In this document: piece after piece, positions 1 through 7,223 of the stretch
How positions within the stretch are numbered: the first letter of the stretch is position 1
Layout of the letters: every line of letters starts with the position of its first letter
Origin: an uncultured Chlorobiaceae bacterium
GTDB lineage: Bacteria; Bacteroidota; Chlorobiia; Chlorobiales; Chlorobiaceae
Assembly (NCBI GenBank): GCA_903869365.1
Contig: CAIPYV010000077.1
Coordinates: 1 to 37,938 of the forward strand
Direction: 5' to 3'
Length of the DNA: 37,938 nucleotides
The notes under the pieces: model-generated
The model's database searches: none
Told to the model about the DNA's origin: nothing
Seen by the model: only the letters and a program-made list of their open reading frames with translations
Translations under genes and position numbers: made by a program

Positions 1-62
1 GGAGAGTCTGTATGATTTTCGTAAGTTTTTTTATAACCAGTAACGGCAAACCATCTTTCTCC

Positions 63-764
63 ATGTGCGGTCGATTCGTTTTTTTTGAGCTAAAAGATTT
101 CATCAAGCAGCTCCACCAGTACGAACTCCCTTTTGTCGAGGAGCAAGAGATAGACTTTTCAGCAAACTACAACATTGCCCCCGACACCGATATTGTGGTT
201 CTCCTGGGAGACCAGAGCAAGAATACCCTCACGCTTGCACACTGGGGCGTTATTCCGCACTGGGCCAAAGCACTGCCGAAAGTCCGCCCAATCAATGCGC
301 GCTCTGAAACCCTCGCCATAAAGCCATACTTTCGCCACATGCTGCACCGGTCGCACTGCATCATCCCTGCCAGCGGCTTCTATGAATGGAAGCAAACAGC
401 AAAGAGCAAAAAGCAGCCTTACTACATTCAAAGGGCTGACGGCAAACCAATGGCATTCGCAGGATTGTGGGACATCTGGAAAGAAGACGCCAGTGCCGCA
501 CCTGTTGTGTCGTGCACCATTATTACCACCGATGCCAACAGCGAAATGAAATTCGTTCATGATCGTATGCCGGTTATCCTTGAGCCGGAACACTGGAAAG
601 AGTGGCTCAATGCCAGCAAGCCCGGAGCAGGGAAGCTGCTGCTGCCATCAAAAGACGGTGCACTCACACTCTATCCAGTCTCAACGAAAGTCAACAACCC
701 CAAGAACAGCCAGCACGACTGCATTGATCGTTACGACGAAAGCAACGAGGTAACTGCAATATAA
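63..764 (+). CDS. SOS response-associated peptidase (SRAP/YedK/HMCES family)
   Basis: This 233-residue protein belongs to the SRAP family, which crosslinks to abasic sites in single-stranded DNA through the alpha-amino group and thiol of Cys2 and so shields them. I start it at 63 rather than at an in-frame ATG at 12, because the family requires Met-Cys-Gly-Arg at the N-terminus so that Cys2 is exposed after Met removal. Visible family motifs are MCGRF (1-5), YNIAP, NARSET, SGFYEWK (with the active-site Glu) and VHDRMPVIL (with the conserved His). Length is normal for the family. It converges on the Fic gene, and the two ends share a perfect hairpin. Family assignment is firm; the cellular role is inferred from the family. 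Confidence 0.93.
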   Translation: MCGRFVFFELKDFIKQLHQYELPFVEEQEIDFSANYNIAPDTDIVVLLGDQSKNTLTLAHWGVIPHWAKALPKVRPINARSETLAIKPYFRHMLHRSHCIIPASGFYEWKQTAKSKKQPYYIQRADGKPMAFAGLWDIWKEDASAAPVVSCTIITTDANSEMKFVHDRMPVILEPEHWKEWLNASKPGAGKLLLPSKDGALTLYPVSTKVNNPKNSQHDCIDRYDESNEVTAI

Positions 765-827
765 TACTGCTGGCGGTATTTCATGCAGGCGTTACTGGAA
801 GCCAGAAAACACGTTGTTTGTTTGATC

Positions 828-873
828 CCACAGTGAATGATTGAATACAGGGTATTCATATCATTCACTGTGG
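828..873. terminator. Perfect hairpin between convergent SRAP and Fic genes
   Basis: Thirteen bases at 828-840 pair perfectly with 861-873, and inside them 843-848 pairs with 852-857 around a 3-base loop. The Fic stop codon (861-863, minus strand) lies inside the stem. There is no clear T-tract on either side, so it may act as a bidirectional terminator or as an mRNA 3'-end stabiliser. Confidence 0.6.
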
Positions 874-2408
874 TTATCCTGAGAAAAAGCCGTCGCGACA
901 TACTGTTCAATGGCCAAGACTTCGGCATCAGTCAACGAAGCGAACTCTTTGTGGCGTCGGCGAAGAGGGAGTTTCATGCCGTTTTGAGTGATGAACATAA
1001 TGAGGTCGCGTATCTGGTTTCCGGGCATGTCGATGTGCTCACCGATTGATGTCAGCGCAAGGTCATAGCATCTCAGGTATTCCACCTCCTTTGGGAGGAG
1101 GGTTGTGATGGTGTGCTCGACGCAGGTGTAGAGATATTCAGCAAGTGCGGTGTAATCGCCGAACCGGTAGAGATCGGAGGTATCATTAAGCACTTCGATG
1201 TTGCCTTTTGGTGTTGGCTGCCATTCAATAGAGGGCATGAGCGGTGCGCTGAAGTCACGCAGGGCTTGCTGGTACTGCTCGATATGCTCAAGCATGACTG
1301 CGCTGACCGGAAAAACCATACCCGCAGGTGCAAATTTCCTTTCGGCAAGAATATGATGAACGAGTGCTCTGTGCAAGCGTCCATTACCGTCCTCGAAGGG
1401 GTGCATGAAAACAAATCCGAATGCGAGCAGGGCGGCATGAATGACAGGATCAACTGAGCCGCCGCTCATGATGCGGTGACTATCCAGAAGTCCCTGCATC
1501 AGTGATGGAAGATCCTGGGGTCGTGCACCGATGAACTCCGGAACCGGCTCGCCATCACGATTGCGTTCACCAAGAAAGACTCCTTCAGAGCGAAGCCCCC
1601 TTGCAACAAAACGGTTGTCCTGAATGAGTTTGCCATGCATCTCCATGATTTCGGAGAGGGAGAGCGGCTGCCGCCCTGCTTGCTGAATGACCAGTGCCCA
1701 GCGTTCGATCCTGTTTCGGGCTGGTCGCTCTCCCTCAATGGCAAATGAAGCGCGGCTGTCGGCAAGAAGCAGAAAGCTGGCTGCACGACGCCAGACATCC
1801 TGGCTGGTTCTACCCATGACCTGCTCGACCTGAAGAGAGAGTGCGGCCCTGGTGAACGCTTGCAGCGCCTCTGTTTTACGGACTACAGGGCAGAAGTCAC
1901 GGTTGCCAAGAAGGTTGTTTGTGATTTTGTGTCGTGGTGATTGCCTCTCGGGCCCGGTGAAATAATTCTCAGGGTCAAGAAGCGGAAGATAGCGCACTCC
2001 GGGTGAAATGTCTTCAAGCGAAAGTCTCTTGCCGGTGAGCCATTCATAAAGAAACCAGAGCCTTCGGGCTTGCTGCTTGCCCTGATAGGTTGCAAGGACC
2101 GCTGTGACTGCTTTTGCTCCGAGCTTGATGAGGATGCTTTTAAGAACAAGTAGGTCAAGCGTTTCATGCTTGAGAGCAAAAAAGATATGCCCTGCAACAT
2201 TGCCCTCTGGGCGGTATCGCTGGTCATAGACACGTATCCCGTTTTCCATCCGGACACTCCCTCTGACATGTCCGGTCGCAACCGCACAAAGCTCCCTTAA
2301 CGGCAGCTCTGAACCGAGTGAGCGCTGCAGTGCAGCATAACCAACCCATCTTCGGCTGGCATCAATGGTGATCTCACTATCGGAAATGCTTTGGATCGTG
2401 TTCGGCAT
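861..2408 (-). CDS. Fic-domain protein (probable AMP-transferase) with N-terminal inhibitory motif
   Basis: Fic enzymes transfer AMP (or another phosphate-containing group) to hydroxyl side chains of target proteins. The active-site motif HPFEDGNGR is at residues 336-344 and matches the canonical HPFx[D/E]GNGR exactly, so the protein should be catalytically competent. Upstream, SFAIEG at 221-226 fits the [S/T]xxxE[G/N] inhibitory helix motif, whose Glu blocks ATP gamma-phosphate placement; because it lies N-terminal to the Fic core in the same chain, this resembles the class II arrangement. The protein has 515 residues, with about 200 residues before the Fic region that I do not recognise and a C-terminal tail of about 150 residues. 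No separate antitoxin gene is adjacent. The target is unknown. A TATAAT box and three GTCGAA repeats lie upstream. Confidence 0.9.
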   Translation of the reverse strand: MPNTIQSISDSEITIDASRRWVGYAALQRSLGSELPLRELCAVATGHVRGSVRMENGIRVYDQRYRPEGNVAGHIFFALKHETLDLLVLKSILIKLGAKAVTAVLATYQGKQQARRLWFLYEWLTGKRLSLEDISPGVRYLPLLDPENYFTGPERQSPRHKITNNLLGNRDFCPVVRKTEALQAFTRAALSLQVEQVMGRTSQDVWRRAASFLLLADSRASFAIEGERPARNRIERWALVIQQAGRQPLSLSEIMEMHGKLIQDNRFVARGLRSEGVFLGERNRDGEPVPEFIGARPQDLPSLMQGLLDSHRIMSGGSVDPVIHAALLAFGFVFMHPFEDGNGRLHRALVHHILAERKFAPAGMVFPVSAVMLEHIEQYQQALRDFSAPLMPSIEWQPTPKGNIEVLNDTSDLYRFGDYTALAEYLYTCVEHTITTLLPKEVEYLRCYDLALTSIGEHIDMPGNQIRDLIMFITQNGMKLPLRRRHKEFASLTDAEVLAIEQYVATAFSQDNHSE

Positions 2409-2410
2409 AA

Positions 2411-2470
2411 GTGTCGAAAAATGAATGTTGGTGTCGAATTATTGTGCATTATAACGCTTTTTGTCGAATT
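2411..2470 (-). promoter_or_regulatory. Candidate fic promoter with three phased GTCGAA repeats
   Basis: On the minus strand a perfect TATAAT sits at 2453-2448, about 40 bp upstream of the fic start. GTCGAA (TTCGAC on the coding strand) occurs at 2413-2418, 2433-2438 and 2463-2468, spaced by exactly 20 and 30 bp, so all three fall on the same helix face around the -10 box. The last two extend to GTCGAATTAT. No good -35 hexamer is visible at 17 bp. This pattern suggests an operator, but no regulator is identified. Confidence 0.4.
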
Positions 2471-2850
2471 ATGCGCTCTTCAGGGCAAGGGGAAGCCCTT
2501 TTCGTTCATTCAGCACTGCTCGTGCATCAGAACGGCTTCGCTTTTAATTGAATAAGTCACGGCTTCGCAATACACCAATTTTTTTTAAAACTGTTCTGTC
2601 ATTCATGCCGCAAGAGTTCAGCACCATTCGCCAGCGGCGTGCTGACACCTGCGGAAGCGCATCGAAGAGCTGTCACCGAATGCAGGCTCTGAGCCTCCTG
2701 CTTTGCGAGCTCTTTTCCTTGTTGATCCTTTGACCCGATGGAAGATGGAGTCAGGCCGGACGAAGATACGGGGTTCCGGATTGCTTTAAGAACAGATGAT
2801 CATCTGGCTTACTCTCTTGGAACCAATAACTTATACATCAGGAGAGAAAA
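2471..2850. other. Non-coding stretch between fic and the decayed small gene
   Basis: About 380 bp with no convincing gene on either strand. A 61-codon frame at 2548-2733 has neither a ribosome site nor recognisable composition. The only clear signal is a ribosome binding site (AGGAGAG) at its right end, serving the small gene that starts at 2851. Confidence 0.5.
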
Positions 2851-3124
2851 ATGGGCTGGTTGAGCAATTATCAAAGCAAAAAGATCACAGTTCTTGAGAG
2901 TAAGGATGATGACGCGATAGAGGATCTCGAAATTGACGTATGGGGGCTTTTATATTCAGGGATCTAAAAAAAAAGACATGGACTTCACGGTGATTGAAAA
3001 TGAAATGGTAGGCCAGACAGGGTATTCACGAAGGCAGCTCCAGAACTTTAGAGAAGGCAGTACGCAAAAGAAGGGGAACACGGTTTATACGGCAGAAGCG
3101 ATACTCATTCAGGGCAAGGATTAG
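2851..3124 (+). pseudogene. Frameshifted small protein gene, family not recognised
   Basis: A good ribosome site (AGGAGAG) precedes ATG 2851, which opens a 38-codon frame ending at TAA 2965-2967. From about 2938 the next frame continues convincingly to TAG 3122-3124. Removing a single G near 2938 would join them into one protein of about 90 residues, reading ...LEIDYGGFYIQGSKKKD... at the join. The two halves have similar hydrophilic composition, with Lys- and Gln-rich segments. I do not recognise the family. It lies divergent from fic and directly upstream of the DUF4236 gene. It is most likely a one-base frameshift; two separate small ORFs are possible but less likely, because the second lacks its own ribosome site and ATG. 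Confidence 0.45.
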
Positions 3125-3207
3125 GAAAGATACGGAAGTGCTATATTGTACGCTCCGGACACTGTTGCGAAACTGCAGGCAAGGCGAAACTTAAACGGGA
3201 GTGAGTG

Positions 3208-3402
3208 ATGGGATTCTTCATCCGAAAAAGCATAAATATCGGGCCGATCAGATTGAACCTATCCAAGTCAGGCATAGGCGTATCGGTCGGAGTCAAAGGT
3301 GCTCGCGTTGGAACCAGGCCGGACGGAAAGAAGTATGTAACCGCTGGGCGCAAGGGCGTGTTTTTCAGAAAGTTTCTGTCACCGAAGCTAAAGGGAGAGT
3401 GA
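3208..3402 (+). CDS. DUF4236 small protein
   Basis: A 64-residue protein matching the DUF4236 pattern: an opening MGF.IRKSI.IGP.RLNLSKSGIGVSVGVKGARVG, then a Gly-rich stretch and a short basic tail. The domain is usually found at the N-terminus of small bacterial proteins, and its function is unknown. A GTG three bases upstream is in frame, but the ATG at 3208 gives the canonical MGF start. The gene is intact although it sits among damaged genes, and its stop is followed 4 bases later by the start of a truncated reading frame, suggesting it was once the first gene of a pair. Confidence 0.8.
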   Translation: MGFFIRKSINIGPIRLNLSKSGIGVSVGVKGARVGTRPDGKKYVTAGRKGVFFRKFLSPKLKGE

Positions 3403-3406
3403 ACCC

Positions 3407-3451
3407 ATGAAAGCGGAACTGCAGCGCATAATAGACCAGATCGAGCCCTGA
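3407..3451 (+). pseudogene. 14-codon stub of a gene truncated at a junction
   Basis: ATG 3407 is preceded by a good ribosome site (AGGGAGAG) inside the end of the DUF4236 gene. It encodes MKAELQRIIDQIEP and then stops. Immediately to the right lies the sheared C-terminal end of a toxin gene on the opposite strand. A well-initiated frame that ends within 14 codons next to another broken gene is best read as the start of a coiled-coil-like protein cut by a deletion at about 3450. Confidence 0.45.
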
Positions 3452-3454
3452 ACC

Positions 3455-3705
3455 AATGACTGTGTTGACTTATCTCCGCCACCCAATAGAAAGTAAGTTG
3501 TATCCCCCATTCGGGTGTAGTATACTCAATAACCTGGGTCGACATCAATCTTCATCTCTGAAACCCCTTCACCGACCGGACTACAATTACCAAAGTTTCC
3601 AAACATGGCATTTTTTAGCCGAGCCAAGATTCGATATTTGGCTGTTCTATCTTTGAGATTTGACAGCCATGAGTCAAAATCGGTTGTTTGTTTAAACGTA
3701 TTCAT
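3455..3705 (-). pseudogene. HigB/RelE-type toxin pseudogene (nonsense codon, 3' truncation)
   Basis: The minus-strand frame from ATG 3705 begins MNTFKQTTDFDSWLSNLKD and continues with ILARLKNAMFGNFGNCSP and VGEGVSEMKIDVDPGY, a close match to the small 'addiction killer' (HigB-like RelE superfamily) toxins, ribosome-dependent mRNA nucleases. An in-frame TGA at 3528-3526 then interrupts it exactly where the family has Arg (GYRVYY), as expected from a CGA-to-TGA change. Beyond the stop the same frame continues VYYTRMGDTTYFLLGGGDKSTQ, again family-like, and homology stops near 3460 where the stub on the other strand ends. The last 20 or so residues and the antitoxin gene that normally follows are missing. 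The family and the disruption are clear. Confidence 0.85.
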
Positions 3706-3904
3706 GAGAAATAATGTATCCTTTTGAATACAATAAAGCAAGCCCTGACATCAGGGCACCAGCGCAAACATAAACATCCTTCAGTCTTTCTTCCACACTG
3801 CTCAGAACCATTGAAAAAGTAATTAGTGAGGAAATATAACATTCAGCCTGGCTAACTACCGGGTTTTTTATTGACCACACCACTCCTAAATACCAGCTGC
3901 GCTC

Positions 3905-4371
3905 CCTGACTACATGAAGTTCGGAGCTGTGCGAGAGATGCACCAAGCGAAAGCAGCTGGTACCGCTATCGAAGCCTAAGTTCAGGAAGATGGTCGCACC
4001 TATTTCGGGGCACACATTGTTATGGAGTCATCTTTTTTGCGGTAGATCAGAATAAGATCAGGCTTAACGTGGCAATCACGACAATCATTCAGTGTGCCGA
4101 TCAGCGCATGGTCATCCGCATTTAAATCCCGAAACAGGTCGTCTATAGAGCCAACCTTTATGAGTTCTCCGCGCCTCGCTTCCATAATAGCCTCAATGGT
4201 TTCTGCATTGGGGATGAGCGGGTCAAACGGCAATGCTTTTTCAGCAACAACCCGTTTCAGCATGAGCCTTACGGCATCGGACATCGTGAGCCCTATGGAA
4301 GCCAGTACAACTGCGGCTTCAGCCTTGGTTTTTTCGTCAATTCGCGCCCTCACAACAGAATTCGCACTCAT
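3905..4371 (-). pseudogene. RelB/DinJ antitoxin fused to the C-terminal half of a YafQ-like toxin
   Basis: From ATG 4371 the minus-strand frame encodes about 86 residues typical of RelB/DinJ antitoxins (opening MSANSVVRARIDEKTKAEAA, then GLTMSDAVRLML, then EKALPFDPLIPNA). Without a stop it runs into DHALIGTLNDCRDCHVKPDL and ILIYRKKDDS, the C-terminal half of YafQ-type toxins. The antitoxin stop and the toxin's first half are missing, so a deletion has fused the pair in frame. The 123-codon frame ends at 4000 inside about 64 foreign-looking bases (3957-4020); past these, in another frame, the expected toxin tail resumes (FRLVHLSHSSEL, about 3915-3955). The locus is thus broken twice. Whether the chimera is still made is unknown; the N-terminal ribbon-helix-helix part looks intact. 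Confidence 0.8.
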
Positions 4372-4380
4372 GTCTTTTCC

Positions 4381-4714
4381 TCTATTAGGTCGAGTAACCC
4401 CTATTGAAGATGTTATTGCTGAATTGGAGGCAGAACTTGAAAATTGTCCTGACTAAAGAGGCAAAAGATTCTCTTCGTGAGATAGAAACCTATATCAGCC
4501 AGACCAGCAAAAGGGCAGCTAAAAAAACCATCATCACCTTTTTGCAATAAGATCACCAGGCAGTTGCCCGCATATGCCCAATAGCGCAAAGCCCGGCAAA
4601 ATAACAGATACCAGGGAGCTGTACTTCTCTGATATACCGTTCTGTGTTGTCTATACTTCAGATAACAAAACGATTACTGTACTGTCAATCTTCCACACTG
4701 CACAGAAGAGATGA
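4381..4714 (+). pseudogene. ParE/RelE-family toxin pseudogene with antitoxin remnant
   Basis: Bases 4381-4456 carry the acidic end of a small protein (IEDVIAELEAELENCPD, stop 4454-4456), consistent with an antitoxin C-terminus whose beginning is lost. Overlapping it, TTG 4437 opens LKIVLTKEAKDSLREIETYI, typical of ParE-like toxins, and stops after 37 codons at TAA 4548-4550. Downstream the family resumes in another frame: PNSAKPGKITDTREL, then FSDIPFCVVYTSDNKTITVL and SIFHTAQKR, ending at TGA 4712-4714. At least one nonsense codon and one frameshift (near 4575) inactivate it. The overlap of antitoxin end and toxin start is the usual TA operon arrangement. No intact partner remains. Confidence 0.8.
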
Positions 4715-4811
4715 AGAGATTGCTTCAAATTGAGGAATGAGCGTGTCTGCATATTGTATTTTTCATGCAAAATCGTATATTAACGATTGTGAATTTGTTC
4801 TTATTAAACAT

Positions 4812-4945
4812 TGCTGGTCATCAAGAAAGGCTGAGGGAATAGACCCGATGAAGCCTTGACAACCGATTCTGTTTGTTAAACAGAGCACGGTGCCACATTC
4901 TACTTCTGCACTCTATACATCTGGTTTTTTACGGATGAAGCTGAA
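4812..4945 (+). ncRNA. SAM-I (S-box) riboswitch
   Basis: The sequence at 4821-4900 follows the SAM-I core: ATCAAGA..GG.TGAGGGA...GACCCGATGAAGCC, then CAACC, a hairpin (CTGTTTGTTAAACAG), then CGGTGCCACATTC. These are the conserved kink-turn, pseudoknot and SAM-binding segments. SAM binding is expected to switch off the downstream methionine-pathway gene, here through the terminator at 5037-5080. The 3' boundary of P1/P4 is approximate. Confidence 0.87.
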
Positions 4946-5036
4946 GAACGATGAGTGAAAAAGAGCTTTTTTCAGCCTCTCTTTTCAAAACAGGCGTGCA
5001 GATCAAGGCGCTGCCATACGAAACAGAGTTATCTAT

Positions 5037-5080
5037 TAAACCTCTTCCAGACTCATCAGGGAAGGGGTTTTTTTATTTTG
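5037..5080 (+). terminator. Riboswitch-controlled terminator before the gamma-synthase gene
   Basis: AAACCTCTTCC (5037-5047) pairs with GGAAGGGGTTT, with one G-U pair, followed by a run of seven Ts and TATTTT. It ends about 30 bases before the start codon at 5111, the usual place for the expression platform of a transcriptional SAM-I switch. Confidence 0.8.
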
Positions 5081-5110
5081 TTTATCTTTAAATTTTTAAT
5101 CGAGGTATCC

Positions 5111-6247
5111 ATGAGTTTTCAGACTGACACTATCCACGCCGGAGTAGGGCCCGACAAGGCATACGGCGCCATTATGACTCCGATTTACCAGTCATCAACC
5201 TTTGTGTTCGAGGATATCGGGAAGCACCGGGGATTTGATTATACGAGAAGCGGCAACCCGACACGCAAGGCACTTGAAGACTCGCTCTGCGCACTTGAAG
5301 GATGCACTTCAGCTGTTGCGGTAACTACCGGTATGGCGGCGATTACGACCACACTGAACCTCTTTCATTCAGGGGATGAGATTATCTGTACCGACGACTG
5401 TTATGGAGGTACTTCAAGGCTGATGAAGACCGTTGAAGAGCATTTCGGCATCAAGGTGCATTTTGTCAACCTTCAGGACGCCGACAATCTTCTTCCGTTT
5501 GTCAATGCCAATACAAAGGCTGTATGGGTTGAAACCCCATCCAATCCATTGTTGAACCTTGTTGATATTCCAGCGGTTTCAGCACTCGCAAAAGAGAGAG
5601 GCCTTGTAACCATTGTTGACAATACCTTTCTCTCTCCTTACGGCCAGAAACCATTTGAACTTGGGGCTGATGTTGTGGTTCACTCCACCACCAAGTACCT
5701 CAACGGTCACTCCGATGTTGTTGGCGGAGCAGTATTGTCGAACAGTGAGGATCTCGATGCCAGACTTAAATTTCTTGTCAACTGCCTTGGTACCTGTGCC
5801 CAGCCGTTCGACTGCTGGCTGGTGCTTCGCGGGATCAAGACTCTTGTGGTACGGATGCGTGAGCATGAGCGGAATGCCTTGGCAGTTGCAGAATTTCTAC
5901 AGAAGCATCCAAAAGTGAAGAGAGTGTTTTATCCTGGATTGCCAACCCATCCCCAGCATGAACTGGCTAAACAACAGCAGCGGAGTTTCGGTGGTATGGT
6001 CTCCTTTGAGCTCGATGGGCCAATTGAGGAACTTTACAGAGTGCTGAAAGCCACCAAGCTTTTTGCACTTGCAGAAAGCCTTGGCGGTGTTGAATCGCTG
6101 ATTGAACATCCGGCGACCATGAGCCATGCTTCAATGGATAGTGAACACAGGGCGGCAGCAGGGATCACTGATTTTATCATAAGGCTTTCTGTAGGAATCG
6201 AAGATCGCGATGACCTTATCGCTGACTTGCAGAGTGCGTTAGGTTGA
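5111..6247 (+). CDS. metB: Cystathionine gamma-synthase/lyase-type PLP enzyme
   Basis: A 378-residue member of the Cys/Met-metabolism PLP-dependent enzymes (fold type I). Visible are the SSTFVFE and YTRSGNPTR segments (28-53), the GMAAITT phosphate-binding region (74-80), VDNTF (169-173) and the PLP lysine in STTKYLNGHSDVVGG at Lys195. MetB condenses an activated homoserine with cysteine to cystathionine; the closely similar gamma-lyase works the other way and cannot be excluded by eye. The SAM-I riboswitch directly upstream favours methionine synthesis. I start at ATG 5111 (after AGGTATCC); an in-frame GTG at 4955 would place coding sequence across the terminator. The next gene follows after 18 bp. 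Confidence 0.88.
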   Translation: MSFQTDTIHAGVGPDKAYGAIMTPIYQSSTFVFEDIGKHRGFDYTRSGNPTRKALEDSLCALEGCTSAVAVTTGMAAITTTLNLFHSGDEIICTDDCYGGTSRLMKTVEEHFGIKVHFVNLQDADNLLPFVNANTKAVWVETPSNPLLNLVDIPAVSALAKERGLVTIVDNTFLSPYGQKPFELGADVVVHSTTKYLNGHSDVVGGAVLSNSEDLDARLKFLVNCLGTCAQPFDCWLVLRGIKTLVVRMREHERNALAVAEFLQKHPKVKRVFYPGLPTHPQHELAKQQQRSFGGMVSFELDGPIEELYRVLKATKLFALAESLGGVESLIEHPATMSHASMDSEHRAAAGITDFIIRLSVGIEDRDDLIADLQSALG

Positions 6248-6265
6248 GAAGGCTTAGAACTCAAT

Positions 6266-7036
6266 ATGCTGCAGATGCTCTCTTCTTTGTTACATCATGG
6301 TTCTTCTGTGCCCGAGAACTCTCCTCTGCCCTATACGGTCAAAGTAAGTTCAAGGGCAAAGAACGCTCGCTTAAAGATGACCCCACATGGCGGTCTGGTG
6401 GTTGTACTCCCTGAAGGGTTTAATAAAAAGCATCTTCCCGCTCTTCTTCAACGACACGAAGCGTGGATCAAACAGGCGGCGGCAAGGATTGAAGTGCATC
6501 GCCCTGAACCTCTTCCCTTGACAGAAAATGGACTGCCATACACTATTGCATTGCACAACAGCAATGAAAAGTGGAGTGTTGTGTACAATAATCAAGGCAG
6601 GAGAGTGCTCGATGTTGATGATGCCGGAGGGAGAAGGCTGCTTCTTTCAGCTGATGTTGCAGATGCGGAACTCTGTCGCAGTCAATTGCTTACCTGGCTC
6701 AAGCGACAGGCTCACAAGCATCTTATTCCCTCCTTAGGGAAACTTGCCGCGGCTCAAGATTTTAAGTATGCCGAGGCATTGGTTCGTCTACAGCACTCCC
6801 GATGGGGTAGTTGTACCTCCCGTCAATTGATAACCTTGAACACCAAGCTGCTTTTTTTGCCCGACCATCTGGTCCGTTACATTATGATTCACGAGCTATG
6901 CCACACGGTTCAGATGAACCATTCCAAAGCATTCTGGGCTTTGGTCAGCAAGCACGATCCTCTCTGGCACACTCATAATGTGGAGATGAAAAGTGCCTGG
7001 AAATACGTGCCTGCATGGGTTTCCGCTCAGTCGTAA
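6266..7036 (+). CDS. YgjP-like metallopeptidase domain protein (DUF45)
   Basis: A 256-residue protein of the YgjP/DUF45 family (COG1451-like), predicted zinc-dependent peptidases of unknown substrate. The zinc motif HELCH is at 209-213 with a third ligand candidate in MNHS (His219). The diagnostic segment RWGSCTSRQLITLNTKLLFLP is at 179-199. The N-terminal half has the usual KVSSRAKNARLKMTPHGGL beta-rich opening. No signal peptide is convincing, so a cytoplasmic location is likely. It lies 18 bp after the gamma-synthase gene and is probably co-transcribed, though no functional link is known. Confidence 0.88.
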   Translation: MLQMLSSLLHHGSSVPENSPLPYTVKVSSRAKNARLKMTPHGGLVVVLPEGFNKKHLPALLQRHEAWIKQAAARIEVHRPEPLPLTENGLPYTIALHNSNEKWSVVYNNQGRRVLDVDDAGGRRLLLSADVADAELCRSQLLTWLKRQAHKHLIPSLGKLAAAQDFKYAEALVRLQHSRWGSCTSRQLITLNTKLLFLPDHLVRYIMIHELCHTVQMNHSKAFWALVSKHDPLWHTHNVEMKSAWKYVPAWVSAQS

Positions 7037-7223
7037 CCCCACAGCTTGTATATGCTGATGCAAGATATGAATGGAATCGTTATATTGAAGAATCCCGCCT
7101 TTTTCCTCCCTTGAGCCAGATGTTCTTTCATGCTGACAGGGATCATGCGTGAAGAGAAGAGCGTCCAAAGGCGTTCTTATGTTCTCAAAACTATTCAAAT
7201 AATCAGTTCTACTCAGATACTCT

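Noticed and set aside
2548-2733. A 61-codon plus-strand frame
   Set aside because: No ribosome site, no recognisable family, and Cys/Ser/Leu-rich composition typical of chance frames.
2960-2980. Programmed frameshifting at the run of nine As in the small gene
   Set aside because: The first frame stops at 2965-2967, before the ribosome could slip on the A-run, so a simple indel near 2938 explains the data better.
3692-4015. A 107-codon minus-strand frame as a gene
   Set aside because: Only about 12 residues (RLVHLSHSSEL) resemble anything, a toxin tail; the rest is low-quality sequence across an insert.
4955-5110. Upstream extension of the gamma-synthase gene from GTG 4955
   Set aside because: It crosses the riboswitch terminator and lacks family similarity; ATG 5111 gives the normal N-terminus.
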